In this document: piece after piece, positions 20,762 through 31,929 of the stretch
Numbering within the stretch: the stretch's first letter is position 1
Layout of the letters: each line of letters opens with the position of its first letter
Assembly: GCA_944989445.1 (NCBI GenBank)
Contig: CALYLW010000043.1
Location: 2,108,501-2,172,500 of the forward strand
Reading direction: 5' to 3'
Source of the DNA: Ampullaceana balthica
Lineage: Eukaryota; Mollusca; Gastropoda; Lymnaeidae
DNA: 64,000 bases
The notes under the pieces: model-generated
Told to the model about the DNA's origin: nothing
The model's database searches: none
What the model saw: only the letters and a program-made list of their open reading frames with translations
Made by a program: the position numbers and the translations under genes

Positions 20762-22451
20762 GGGGCCGTCCATAAATGACGTCACGCGATTTTTGCCGAT
20801 TTTTTGCCCCCTCCCCCCCCCCTCGTCACGCGTCGTCACAAAAACTTAGACCCCCCCCCCTCTGAAAATACGTCACAAATCTTTGACAAAACACTTTAGT
20901 TTCTATTTGAAAATAAGTATGTTTCAAATCACTTTTATTGTCATTTAAGTATTTATTATTTATTTAGTGAAGATCTACATTGTAATATCGTAACCCACAT
21001 GAAACATTTTTAAAAAAAACGTTTTACCGGCCTTCAGAAAACGAACTGTGTTAACATCCTTAGATTATATTTTATTTTAATGCATACAAATTAAACATTG
21101 ACTATTAATCATCACGGTTAACTAGAAATAAAATTATTAAAAATAACATTTTTAAAATTAAATTTTTAAAAATCCCTCAATTGACTGACAGGCATCCAGT
21201 AATAAAGAGGTCGGCGAACAGAGGTAAATAACCTCATCTGGGGTCAAAAAGGGAATTCTTGGGGGTAATGCAGACTCATTTGGGACATATAACATCCACT
21301 ACAATCCACTAGATATATTAAAATACGTCATGTGTACGTGTACGCTTGGAACATATGCCCATTATTGAACCGGTTCCTTCCAGAAAATGCATTTTTTAAA
21401 AATGTGTCAACTATGTAGATTTCTTACCTACGTACTATACGAAGACACCTAAATCTACCCTACTCATTTATATTGACACAAGTGACAATAATCTTAATCC
21501 ACATGACTTGTCTGTATCAGGTATCCTTTCTGTGATATTTAAAATTAATGCCTTAAAAACTGAGCTAAGAAGAAAAGTTGTTTTGTGCTCCTCTCGAATT
21601 GCGATGTCAAGAATTTGATGCATTCAATAAAGTTAATGAATAGTTGACTAATTTTAAATGGGCTCATTTACCATTATATCTAGAATCTAGATGACTAGAA
21701 TGGCCAAGGGCGTTTGGCCAAAAACCAATCGAACAATTATATCAAACTTAAAACATGTTAAATTCTATCAAATAGATTTCCTCCCCCCTCCCCTTTTAAA
21801 GAAAAAGGATATTCCGTGTCGTTTTGACTTAAAATATCTACACATAATCCTATTCAGATCATTTTTAGACACTTGTCATGCTTGTAAAACTCACCAGTAG
21901 CATTTGGGGGGGGGGCTAACGACGCTCCCCCAAATCCCCGAGTCATGTGAGCAGGACCTAGAGTTTGGGGGTTGGGGGGGGGGTAACACACACATAAACT
22001 TGTATATTTTGGGGTAACGGGCAAAAAAGTTCGACTCCTGCCATGAGAGAACCAAACGGAACTGCGGTTACATCACAAATGCTTTGATGTCAACATCAAA
22101 CGACGCAGTGTAACAATTTCATACGTTATCTTGTGGATTCTCAAACTTAAGGATTATAATTAGATTTAATTTTCGTGTCTTGATAGCCTACGCCATCCAG
22201 CGTCTGATGGCCTACCGACCGGCACATTGAGAAGCACTGATTTAAAAAAAAAGAAACAAAAAAAAAGAAACAAAAGTCATTAAATAAATTGTAAACACCA
22301 AATATTTCAGTGGAAGTTTTATTTAAAGTTACCCTTTTGAAGTGACGTCACATTTCTTCAACCCCCCTCCCTCCCCCTCGTCACGCATCGTCACAAAAGT
22401 GTGACCCCCTCCCCCCCCTCTAGGTGCGTGACGTCATTTATGGACGGCCCC
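20762..22451. mobile_element. DNA transposon with 26-bp perfect inverted repeats (GGGGCCGTCC type), 1.69 kb
   Basis: The left end, GGGGCCGTCCATAAATGACG plus TCACGC, is exactly inverted at 22426-22451. Next to both ends sit C-rich words in direct orientation (CTCGTCACGCRTCGTCACAA). It is the same superfamily as 17517-18535 but a different subfamily (AATGACG versus AAGTACG). The interior is AT-rich with G9/C8 runs and has no intact ORF. Flanks are TTTAA and TATAT, so the duplication is unclear. Confidence 0.8.
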
Positions 22452-22719
22452 TATATACAAGATACTTTTTTAAAGGCCACAAGAAAGTTATTGAGGTCGC
22501 AGGTCCCCCCCCTCCCCCCCCAAAAAAAATATATTAGAAAAAACATATCCAAAATTACAACCAAAAAACATTACCAATTAATTTGCTTTTATTTTTTATT
22601 TATAAATATATGTTTGTTTTTATAAGCTAAGAAATAGTATACATTAGTATGTAAACATATTTATATATTTACTTTCCTAACTTTCATGGTAGAAAAATAG
22701 AAACTCATACCATCAGTTT

Positions 22720-23235
22720 ATGCTGGCATTGAAATCCAAAAAGACGGTTTAGGTAAACCCAAAGCTGTAACATATGTATGCCCAACTTACATAGCCATCA
22801 GATCTGGCAAGAATTGCTCATCATCAGCTTATAGCCATGGACTTGACTGTGAAAGGCTACTTGATTTGGAAGAGGTTGACATTGTTACAAAGGATCCAAG
22901 CAACAAGATGATCAAACCGATTCTTATTATGCCTGTCTGGTGGACCTGATGAAAATCAAAGGTATCAAAAAGTTATTGATGTGGCCATCCATCATTTTGT
23001 AAAGCAGAACATTGATGCAATGTTTGTAGCAACGAATGCGCTTGGTAGAAGTGCGTTTAATCGAGAAGAAAGGCGAATGGCTCCTCTTAGTCGAGAACTG
23101 TCGGATCTAATTTTGCCAAATGAACATTTTGAAGCCACCTTGACACACAAGGTCGAACAATAATTGATGAAGAGTTGGAAAAAAAAACTTTAAATATGCT
23201 GGCGAAATATTGTCAGAAATATGGAAGCAATTAAT
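22720..23235 (+). pseudogene. Transposase-like protein remnant
   Basis: The first frame gives YAGIEIQKDGLGKPKAVTYV, SGKNCSSSAYSHGLDCERLL and DIVTKDPSNKMIKPILIMPV. After a frameshift near 22942 another frame gives GPDENQRYQKVIDVAIHHFV and GRSAFNREERRMAPLSREL. A further shift follows near 23145. The ALGRSAFNREERRMAPLSREL-type segment recurs in uncharacterised transposon proteins of invertebrates (general recollection; superfamily not assigned). Multiple breaks make it non-functional. Confidence 0.55.
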
Positions 23236-23243
23236 CATATATA

Positions 23244-25189
23244 CAGGCCCGGACTTAACAGACTCGGGGCCCCTAGGCACTTAGCATTCTGGCCCCCCCC
23301 CCAACCATCTCGAGGCTATTTTTGAAAGTTTGCAATTTAAATTCACTAGTACAGAACATACAATTTTAATTGACTTTAATTAATAACTTTAATAAACATC
23401 AGAATAATACAGTCTAAGCTACTATACTTACGTTATTGAATAAAATTTATAGAATCCTACGACGAACTTTCTTTTGTGCAAAAGAACGAATGACGTCACC
23501 ATTCGTAAATTGAGCCTCTTTTCTCCTATGTTTGATCATGAGTAATTCTTTACTCTCTTTAACGCTGAGAACGACCGCTCTGCTGAGCAGTTTGACGCTG
23601 GTGTGCACAACAGTATTCGGAACGCAATTCCTACGTTTGAATTAATGTCCAAAAAGCCTGGGGTGCAATGGGCCAATGTCGAGGTCGTGTTTCACCATTG
23701 CTTAATGTTCGGCTAAAAAGTGACAGTGATAGATACCTGATTTTATCTGCGTACTGACGCCTTGAAGAAGAAAAGTTGGCATCAATATTTTGTTTCACGC
23801 CTTTTTTAAATAGGTACTCCAAGGTAACTTCGTCTAGCATCCACTCAGCAGGATCGTCACTTAAAGAATTAGATTCAGGATTTTCTAAAGAATACTTTTT
23901 TGTAGCTGTTTCAAAGTTTTCAGAAATAATGTTTTCAGGTAGCTCGTTGCAGTCAGACACGTTTTTTGCAGTTGCCTGTTGACGGTGATCGGCAGCATCG
24001 CTGCAACTGCTACTGGCTAATGCACAATTACTGCTAGGATTAGAGCCAGAACTAGGTCTAGACGAAGACGAGACGAAAAATGTGTTTAACTTAGGAACTT
24101 TGCGAAGAAGCTCTTTGTCTTTTTCAATTTTTCTTCATTCCATTTTCTTTTCCGGAACCCGCTTAGATATTTATTGAAGTCAGACATCGTGCGTGACATC
24201 GGTTATTTCTATAAAGAATATAAAAACGAGTGTCATTAAACAATAGAACTTTGTTTAATTATTTGGGATAATGTTTTTATGTTTCAATTTGTTGTTTCTC
24301 TGTTAATTTGTTCAAAGTTCAAGACAATTTCGGTTTTCCTCAAATTTTCTTAATTCAAGAATTTCTCTTGGTTCAAGTAAATATTTTTTTCTGTGCATAA
24401 TTACATATAAACATACAATTATACGATTAAATGTAATAAAGCACAACAATATGAAAAGAAAAGTGTTACCTGGTCCAGCGTGAAGCGTCTCTGTTCCGTA
24501 CTGCGTCCCTCGACACACTGGCTCCATATTCGGTGGCTCCCCGGCTTCGAGTCGTGGCACCCTGTCTTGTCTCTTGCTTCCCTAGCTTCCTATTTCCCGA
24601 TCTAACATTTTCCCTGTCACTATATTGCCGACCAAAGGTATGCAGGTGAAATTGTAGAAGGCCATCTAGTTAAAGGAATTAAAACGAACTCCATTGAAAC
24701 CTTTGGCAGGTCCCCATAAACTACCTGTGACATTTCCCTGGCCTCTGGTCAAGTCTTTGGACTTTAAAAAAAAATGTTCTCCCGGTCCCTGTCAATTATC
24801 TGTAATCTGAAACCCAAATCTCGGCTCGGGCGGTGTCTTGTCCTGCGTGTGGTATGGGGAGTGGGAAAGTCAGGGTCGTGCAGCTTTTTACTGGTGGTGC
24901 AATCTGTCACACCCCCCCCCCTTACGCCTTCTCCACAATATCGCAACAGCAGCTCAGAACGTGGCTTACAATGACAAACCAACACAAACGAGCCCCGTGC
25001 ACTTGACTACTTGGCAGTGTATGCAAAATGTATATAGTAAAAATATTTATTATACTATTATTTTCGATAAAGCTTTTTGATTATGAAGCCAGGCTTTTGG
25101 GCTTATGTAAAGATTCCACGACCGGGGCCCCTTGGCTGGCTGGGGCCCTAGGCCCGGGCCTTGTGGGCCTAGGCGGAAATCCGGCCCTG
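23244..25189 (-). mobile_element. hAT transposon, internally deleted, 1.95 kb
   Basis: Ends are CAGGCCCGGACTTA on the left and AAATCCGGCCCTG on the right. Flanking octamers CATATATA and TATATATA differ at one position. Minus-strand coding remnants run from about 24192 to 23440. They are an N-terminal MSDFNKYLSGFRKRKWNE, a TTF/ZMYM-like DPAEWMLDEVTLEYLFKKG through LSNGETRPRHW, and a C-terminal dimerisation region (CTPASNCSAERSFSALKRVK, then a stop). The catalytic middle is missing. It interrupts the transposase remnant at 22720. Confidence 0.8.
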
Positions 25190-25735
25190 TATATATACAA
25201 TTTTACAACAGTGGCAGAATATAGTGTGCCTGAAAAGTCTGAGCTTGGCTTGAAGTTCAAAATGTAATAATCAAAGATCAAGTTTGGTGCCAAAACCATG
25301 TATAAGGACAAGTCAGTACTTTCTACAAATTGTCAAATGTTGTGATTTAACTTGTTGCCAACCGATTAGAAGCTCGTACTTTGATATTATTGCTGATCGA
25401 TTTATCCTCCCACCAAATCCATGCAATCTGCCAAACTAATGAGGGCTTAAAGCACCAGAAGAATCTTATATAAACTCACTTAGATTTCCATCTCTTTTCT
25501 TCAACCAGTCTGTGAAAGTTGAAAACATACTACCTAGATCAGCAAAAGCATTCAAAATTTCTTCCATATGATATATATTGTCCATCTATTCAGTTGCTAT
25601 TAAGTGCATGGAATTTTCATTTAAAAGTCGCGCGTTTTGATGTGATCAGCCATTTCTTAAACACCACCCTCGTCACACTTCGTCACAAATGGTCGACCCC
25701 CCCCCCTTTCTAGGACACCCCCCTAGTCAACATTT

Positions 25736-26365
25736 TCGTCAGAACATTTCAACAAAACTAAACTAAGTTGATGCTGGAAAATCAAAAGTTATGCTCTACT
25801 CGCACAGGCCGGCGTTATGAAATTCATTCCATCAAATCGTTGTAAACATCAATGGAGCTCCTATTCGGTTCCTTGTGTGTAGCGTGTAAGTTAAGGTATC
25901 GTAGCACCAACCGCACCTGCCAGAATATCCAGCTTGTTACGTAGTAAAATGACTGTTATTGTCGTACTTGTTTGGTGAGCCAAAGTTTTTCTTTTGTGTC
26001 AATCGTCATTGCGTAATACCCAGCTGTCGACATATTCAGAACTTTTTTAACAACAATAAGATTTTATATTTCCATCTCATAAATAAATGTCAGAGTCAAG
26101 TGTACTCAGCAATTGGTTTTAATCAAAGTCCGTTAATCCTTTTAAGGTGCTAAGATCCACACAAAGATCACATTTAGACAAATTCAAGTTATTTATCATT
26201 GAAAGACCTTCCGATGTAATTGATTCAATATTTAGAAAATATTCCCACTGCCAAGCCCCCATTTCGAATGTTTGTAAAGCAATTCAAACGTTGACTCCCC
26301 CAATACCTCGTTATCGAAGTTTTTTAAAGTCGGTTCGCGTTTTATAATGTGGAGCGACTGGAGTT
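25736..26365. other. No gene seen
   Basis: AT-rich DNA with short open frames that carry no protein-like conservation pattern. Confidence 0.45.
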
Positions 26366-26367
26366 TC

Positions 26368-26520
26368 ATGGGCGGAAGTAAGTTGAGCTACGTCTTGGGT
26401 GATAATCCTGAGCGGCACAGGGTTGAGCTACGCCTCTGATGATAATCCTGGCCAGCACAGGGTTGAGCTACGCCTCTGATGATAATCCTGGCCGGCACAG
26501 GGTTGAGAGCTACGCCTCTG
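26368..26520. repeat. 40-bp tandem repeat, three to four copies
   Basis: Units of about 40 bp contain GGTTGAGCTACGCCTCTGAT and GATAATCCTGGCCRGCACA. The first copy is diverged (GAGCTACGTCTTGG) and the last is truncated after ACGCCTCTG with a GA insertion. A minus-strand open frame over it merely reads the repeat. Confidence 0.8.
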
Positions 26521-26697
26521 TTACAGAAAAACTGCCTGGGTAAAGACTGGAGGCATGCCAAGAAGAGTGACGACAATGTGTTGTACAATTGTAACTGTGC
26601 AATAGAGCAGATCACTCGATGACATAAGCGAGACACATTTCAGAGTTTCCCGATGTGAAGTTTGGCAGACTTGTTACATGTCATCTCATCATCGTAT

Positions 26698-26988
26698 TTA
26701 TTTAAAAGCAGCTTTCAAACCTTGTCGTATTACGTTCTCTATATGATATTGGAAGTCATATCTTGCATCTAGGTAAATATACACTCTAATTAAATAACGT
26801 GTCCCCAATTGCTTATTATCAATGCGTATTAAATTTGTATTTTCCACAACATTTTTTAATAATTTTGTTCTTTCACTATTGTGATGCTTTAACCTGGGGC
26901 CATATAAATTTTCGAACACATGACGAGTATTCACGAAATAATCAAATATTTGTTTAATTCTTTTACTCTCAAAGCTTTGAATCCCCAC
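26698..26988 (-). CDS. Unrecognised minus-strand open frame
   Basis: About 96 codons read GIQSFESKRIKQIFDYFVNT, then ENLYGPRLKHHNSERTKLLK, ending VIRQGLKAAFK and a stop. The composition (charged and aromatic residues, few low-complexity runs) is more protein-like than the surrounding frames. There is no ATG at the 5' end and no obvious family. It may be a gene relic or transposon piece; chance is possible. Confidence 0.25.
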   Translation of the reverse strand: MGIQSFESKRIKQIFDYFVNTRHVFENLYGPRLKHHNSERTKLLKNVVENTNLIRIDNKQLGTRYLIRVYIYLDARYDFQYHIENVIRQGLKAAFK

Positions 26989-27218
26989 AAGTTTTGGCCC
27001 CCAAAAATTATTCCGGCTAATAGGGGAACGCGTTCAAAGCAGTAAATAAGGGAAAGCGATGACTGTATTTTTAATAGTGGAGTAACAGTGTAGTAATGGA
27101 AAGAAAATAACCCGATCACTGAACTGTAAATGATGGAACCAACAATTATTCTGACATACATTTTGTCAGCAAGACCCCCCTCCCCACAGAAGATCGCCCC
27201 CGACGTCATGTTGAACAC

Positions 27219-28447
27219 AGAAATAAGTCATATTATTTCAATTTTTTTTTAAAGAACATTTCTGTGAGTTTTTAAAAAAAAATTAAACATGAAATTTGAA
27301 GAAAATAATTCCTGTCGTTATTAAACTTAAATTACGGCAAGAATTTAATTTAAGCGACATCAACTTTTTTGGTGTCAACTAATAAAAAAATTCAAGAACT
27401 TAAAAAAAAATTGTTTTACACTTTTAAGGTATAACAAATAATCTCAAAGCATATCAAACGACTAATTCCATTAAAAGTTTAGCTGTTGTATAGCTTGGGT
27501 TGCTAGTTTTCTGGGAAAGGCTTGGTCTTGGTTCGTCCCTAACTTGTATGTTACGCAAGTAGCATTAACTTCCTCCAGGCTTCAACAAGACTCTACTGCA
27601 GTTCTGGACTTCTTACACAATACATGAAGTTACTTAATAACCGTTAAGAGAGGAGTTATTATTAATAAAGTACTAAAATTTTAAAAGTAAAATGAAGTAA
27701 TAAATTGCTTTGAGTATTTTATTTAAAATTCCTGTGTTTGGAAGATGTTATAAAAATCAGAGCTGTAACTTACTGTAAAAATTTCTCTATATTTAAAGTA
27801 TTTCTACTTGTAGTTAATTAAATCATTCTTTGCTTTATGTGTGATATGCTGAATTATGTGTTTTTAAATTTCACTCTAGAGAAAATTCATTTCACTAAAG
27901 ACTTTTTACACAATACTAGTTTAATTTTTTAAGGTCACAACCAAACTAGTAAAAAAATATCTTGCGACTCCCACTTGCAGTATAGAAACTAAAGCTGACC
28001 AGTTAGCAGTGTGATCATATGCATCACTTTCTTATATTAAAATAGTGTGGTGTCGATGGCCATCAGAGCGGCAGTACATAACGCCGTGTACCTAGTGCTT
28101 AGTGCACGAATCGTGAAACAGTTCAATGATGGAGTCTCCTATTTTACGATAACAATGTTTTAATTTGTAGGAACCCTTAATACTTTTGTGAAGCGTTTGT
28201 TCATTGGTTTTGTACTTTTAAATTCCAGTCACGTGGACGTTAACGTCCGTAGATCAGCCAAACATTGACATTCTACAGTCAGCTGAATGGTAACTCCACA
28301 CAAGCAGTCACTGCATTAAAGCAATTCACATTAATTAGAACTTTGAAATCTAGTATAGAGCAATGATAGTCTCAAGCGGAATGAAAGTGATGGTCTAATC
28401 ACGTTTATGTCTCTCTAAGACATCCATTATATATCGTGAGTAAAATC
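27219..28447. other. 5' flank of the ankyrin gene
   Basis: AT-rich with no clear exon. The promoter of the ankyrin gene presumably lies here, but no specific element can be pointed to. Confidence 0.45.
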
Positions 28448-29990
28448 ATGGGGGCAGTTAATTCTAGACCAAATCATAGTAAGGAAGATCACGGTGGTGA
28501 TGTTATCAAGTTCCTACACTTCGACCAGAAAAATGAGGTATTGATGCGCGCAACCTCAAATGGTCGACTTGACATAATGGAAATTTTACTCAAATTTGAA
28601 CCCACCGCGGTCAACAGTACCTGCCCGGAAGGGTTAACGCCCTTAATGATCGCCTCCCAGAAAGGGGACGTCACAGCACTCGAGTTCCTCATTGAACGTG
28701 GCTCAGTCGTTGACAAGAGAGATATGAAACATTGGACGGCTGTAATGCACGGCGCACACTCTGGAAATCTGGCGTCCGTGGAGGCTCTAGGTAAACATGG
28801 TGCCGACGTGAACATCTGCGATCATAACGGCTGCACGCCTTTGATGATAGCATCGGCACAAGGGCATTTGAAAGTGGTGAGCTTCCTTGTGAAGGGAGTC
28901 GTGACTTTAGATTCCGTTGACAGTGATGGGATGACGGCTTTCATGCATGCAGCAAAAGTGGGTCACGTGTCCGTGATGAATGAACTGTTGAATCAAAAGA
29001 AATCTACAGACAAAAACATTTCGGATAGAAACGGATTTACAGCCTTAATTTGGGCTTCTATAGAGGGACACATTTCAATAGTGAAGTTTCTCATAGAGAT
29101 GGGTTGTGATGTTGATGCTGTCGACCACGAAGGCTGGACTGCGCTGATGCACGGAGTTTTGGGAAATCATTTTGAGGTTGTTACCTTGCTGGCTCCTTGC
29201 GCGAATGTCAACGTAAAAAGCAAGATGGGCTACTCGGCTTTGATGCTCGCATGCGTCATAAATAACAAATCCGTTGTGGAGAAGCTGCTCGGCGTGAACA
29301 GCTGTGCTGTGGATGTAGTGGATTACATGGGGTGGACGCCACTCATGCATGCAGTGGTCGAGGGGAACTATGAAAGCGTCAAGCGCCTTTGTTGTCATAA
29401 TGCAAACGTTGTTATCAGTTGCCCGGCTGGAATGACCTCCTCGAGGCTTGCGCGTGCTAGAAATGATATAGATTTGCTTGATCTGCTTGTGCAATATGGC
29501 GGCTGTAGTGAGGAATCTAAGGCTGTTGCAGTGGTAGTAAATACAAGTGTTGATGACAATGCGGGAGATAAAGTTGTTCACAGTCCCCCACTACTAAGAA
29601 AGAGACAACGTGTGGAATATGTCACCGAAACCATTTCCAGATCCTCTTTGTCTAACAATGAATTAAATGGTTGTTCAAGATTCAAAACAGATGAGGATAT
29701 CGATTTCGAGATTTTTCTTTCTCAACTAAATCTGTCTGAAAAAAACCGCAGAAGTCTCCTAAGAGATGGCAACGGTTTTCAGAAAAGAAGGCATGCTGAC
29801 ATTTGGGATTGGATGTCGAGAAACTCAGGGTTCAGAGCAGCCGCTGTATCTTTTACATCAAACAGTTTTCAGAGAAAGTCAAGTATATCTTCACAGGGGT
29901 TCAACGCAAGCCTTTCTTCTATAGTAGAGAGCAGTGCATACCTGGAAGAGTCTGGAATTAGCACCTCCCAGAGAAGCTCCGGAACAAATG
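28448..29990 (+). CDS. Ankyrin-repeat protein, first exon, possible N-myristoylation
   Basis: I take the start at ATG 28448. The product begins MGAVNSRPN, which fits the N-myristoylation rule (Gly2, Ser6), so it may be membrane-tethered. Residues of about 25-350 form nine or ten ankyrin repeats, several with the consensus G-T-LM-A---GH/N--V---L spacing (for example DHNGCTPLMIASAQGHLKVV). A charged tail follows: LLRKRQRV is a possible nuclear signal, and FEIFLSQLNLSEKNRRSLL may be a helical (SAM-like) segment, then IWDWMSRNSGF and a Ser-rich region. The exon ends AACAAATG/GTAAAC in phase 1. The open frame beyond reads into intron. No downstream exon was identified, so the C terminus is unknown. 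Ankyrin repeats are scaffolds; no enzymatic activity is implied. Confidence 0.75.
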
Positions 29991-31760
29991 GTAAACGTTT
30001 TCCTTTTCTTGTTCGAAATTTTTTTTTGCTTAATTTTTTTCCTCAAGAAAATAAAAAATCTCACATTTTGAGTCAATAAATAATTATTTTTAGGACAATA
30101 TGTGGCCCTTAATGAAAGCATATCAGCATCTGTATCGGCGTAGCGTGGGTTTCTGCCACCCGGGGACAGATTCCCAATTTGCCGCCCAATCCCCTTGTTA
30201 TATTGAGAAGTACAAATGAGAACTATAATTCAATAAAATTTCTAACAATACTGAACTATTAATTGTTCTTCTCCAAAAAAAAAGTTGTCTTCTTTCGTTA
30301 TGTAAAATTGAAGTTTTCTACTTTTTGTCTTGGCAAAATCTTTGTCGATATCAATGTTATCTGTCACTTCATGCTCAGCAGCCTATCGACAGTATGTCTA
30401 TCTTACTGTAATCAACTGTGATGGTAATTAATTGTTGACTAACTTAAGTTTAGAAAAGCTCCTCCCACAGCTGACATTGCTTATGGAAATAGCAAGGTCA
30501 AAGGCGTCACTAGGGTTGGTGCCCCCCTCACAACTTATCCCATATACCTCCCCCGAGTATGCCAGTGGCCAATAATGGGAACATACATAGTTTTATACTT
30601 TGGTGTCACCCTTGTGGTGCGGTCTGTACCCCCAGTGACGCCTCAGAGTAAGAAACATTCAAAGTTCAAACTAGTATTAGGAAACTGGGAAGAGTAAGTT
30701 TAAATTGTAAAATAAACTTGAATAAATCAAATGGGTACTACTATTACATACGTCCATGTTAACTAAAGGGCTAGGCTGATATTTTAATTGTGATCTAGCC
30801 TGTTGAAGTAGGAGTTGGTGGGAATTGCTTCGTTCTCATTTGAGTGACAAAAACTCTGGTGTTTGCGATTCAACTCCCACCATTGCCCCTGTTCATTTCG
30901 GCTTTGACAAGACATCTACTTCACAGACCGTCGTATTATCAGCACAGTACTGGAGCCACTTGTTTCTAAAAGGATCTTATAACCATGTTTTTGCCCCGAG
31001 ATAAGCGACATCTCCTTATGGTTAGGCCACCCCGATTTTCACCCATGTGACTCGGGATCAATTGTCCTGTCCCATTGCCACACAGACTTTTGAGTCCTCC
31101 CACGTAAGCTAAGATGACGACAACCAAAAAATGTTTTAAGTTCCTCTACTCAAGACTAAGAACTTTTACATTTTTTAGGATTGTTCCTTAGTGTTTAAAA
31201 TTTCTCTCTTTTTTTATTTTTAAAAGCCACCTATAAAAGTTAACTAGCGACGAGAAATCCCCCCCCCCAAATCGCCACGCCGCTGACCATATGTGCTCGT
31301 ATTCTATTGCCCCCCATTTATAAAGTCTTCTATTTCAATCCTTTGGACAAGCCAACCAACTAAAAGTCATGAACTACCAACACAGCCAAATTTCCTACCA
31401 GAACTGTAGTTCTGTTGAGTCTATTACTATTACACTAATTGTATATCTTTGTATAGTAAATTTGTCGATACTGATTACTTCCTTTTAATAATTTAATGTA
31501 TTAACAGTAACAGGCTTCAGGATGAAGCAGCACTCAATTAAAATTAATTAAAAGAGAGATAATCTTTGTAAAATTGTTAGGAACGTTGGGTTATTCAGCT
31601 ACATTACAATAATTACATATTTGGACCAGCTTATTAACCAACTAAATTTAACAATTTGCTTTCTCACAGATGCATCCTTTGGGAGCAGCCATTGTCTAAG
31701 CACATTGACAGATGCATTCGAACGAAAAAGTAGCAACATAACAATGTAAGTACTGGTCTG
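29991..31760. other. Probable intron with transposon debris
   Basis: Likely intron of the ankyrin gene. It includes sequence resembling hAT ends (GGCGTAGCGTGGGTTTCTGC at 30138, CGCCACGCCGCTG near 31272) and a nested inverted pair at about 30503-30648 (AGGCGTCACTAGGG and CCCCAGTGACGCCT). Neither has a clean target duplication. No exon was recognised. Confidence 0.45.
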
Positions 31761-31921
31761 CAATGTTTCCATTAAGTTCCGCAGATAATTGACCGACCCC
31801 GTGCAGCGGTTAAGAATTGCCGCGCAGCAAATTTTGTAAAATATTGCACAATAAATGGATGCTGTGCAATTTTGCACACGAGTTTTTGCACACAGACCAA
31901 CGAACCTTAGAGGGAACATTG
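31761..31921 (+). mobile_element. CAATGTTCCC-family MITE, copy 4
   Basis: This 161-bp copy starts CAATGTTTCCATTAAG and ends CTTAGAGGGAACATTG. CTGGTCTG is repeated exactly at 31753-31760 and 31922-31929. It is the best-preserved right end of the family. Confidence 0.9.
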
Positions 31922-31929
31922 CTGGTCTG

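Larger units (their letters stand above)
22700..25735 (+). mobile_element. Decayed transposon, probable relative of the GGGGCCGTCC family, split by a hAT
   Basis: Transposase-like pieces lie at 22720-23235 and resume near 25198-25330. The far right (about 25636-25735) has ATTTCTTAAACACC, CCTCGTCACACTTCGTCACA and C-runs, resembling the right subterminal region of the element at 20762-22451 (CCTCGTCACGCATCGTCACA). This suggests the transposase belongs to that family. The terminal repeat itself is not preserved. Confidence 0.5.

Noticed and set aside
24764..25311. Overlapping open frames at the right end of the hAT element
   Set aside because: They read GC-rich terminal sequence of the transposon on both strands, with no conserved motif.
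29075..29581. Antisense open frame of 168 codons over the ankyrin exon
   Set aside because: Mirror of the ankyrin coding frame. The sense frame shows clear repeats.
29991..30079. C-terminal extension of the ankyrin reading frame
   Set aside because: It lies after a good donor (AACAAATG/GTAAAC) and is Phe/Lys low complexity, as expected for intron.
30131..31287. A single hAT element between GGCGTAGCG and CGCCACGCCGCTG ends
   Set aside because: No matching 8-bp flanks could be found and the ends align poorly, so it is listed only as debris.
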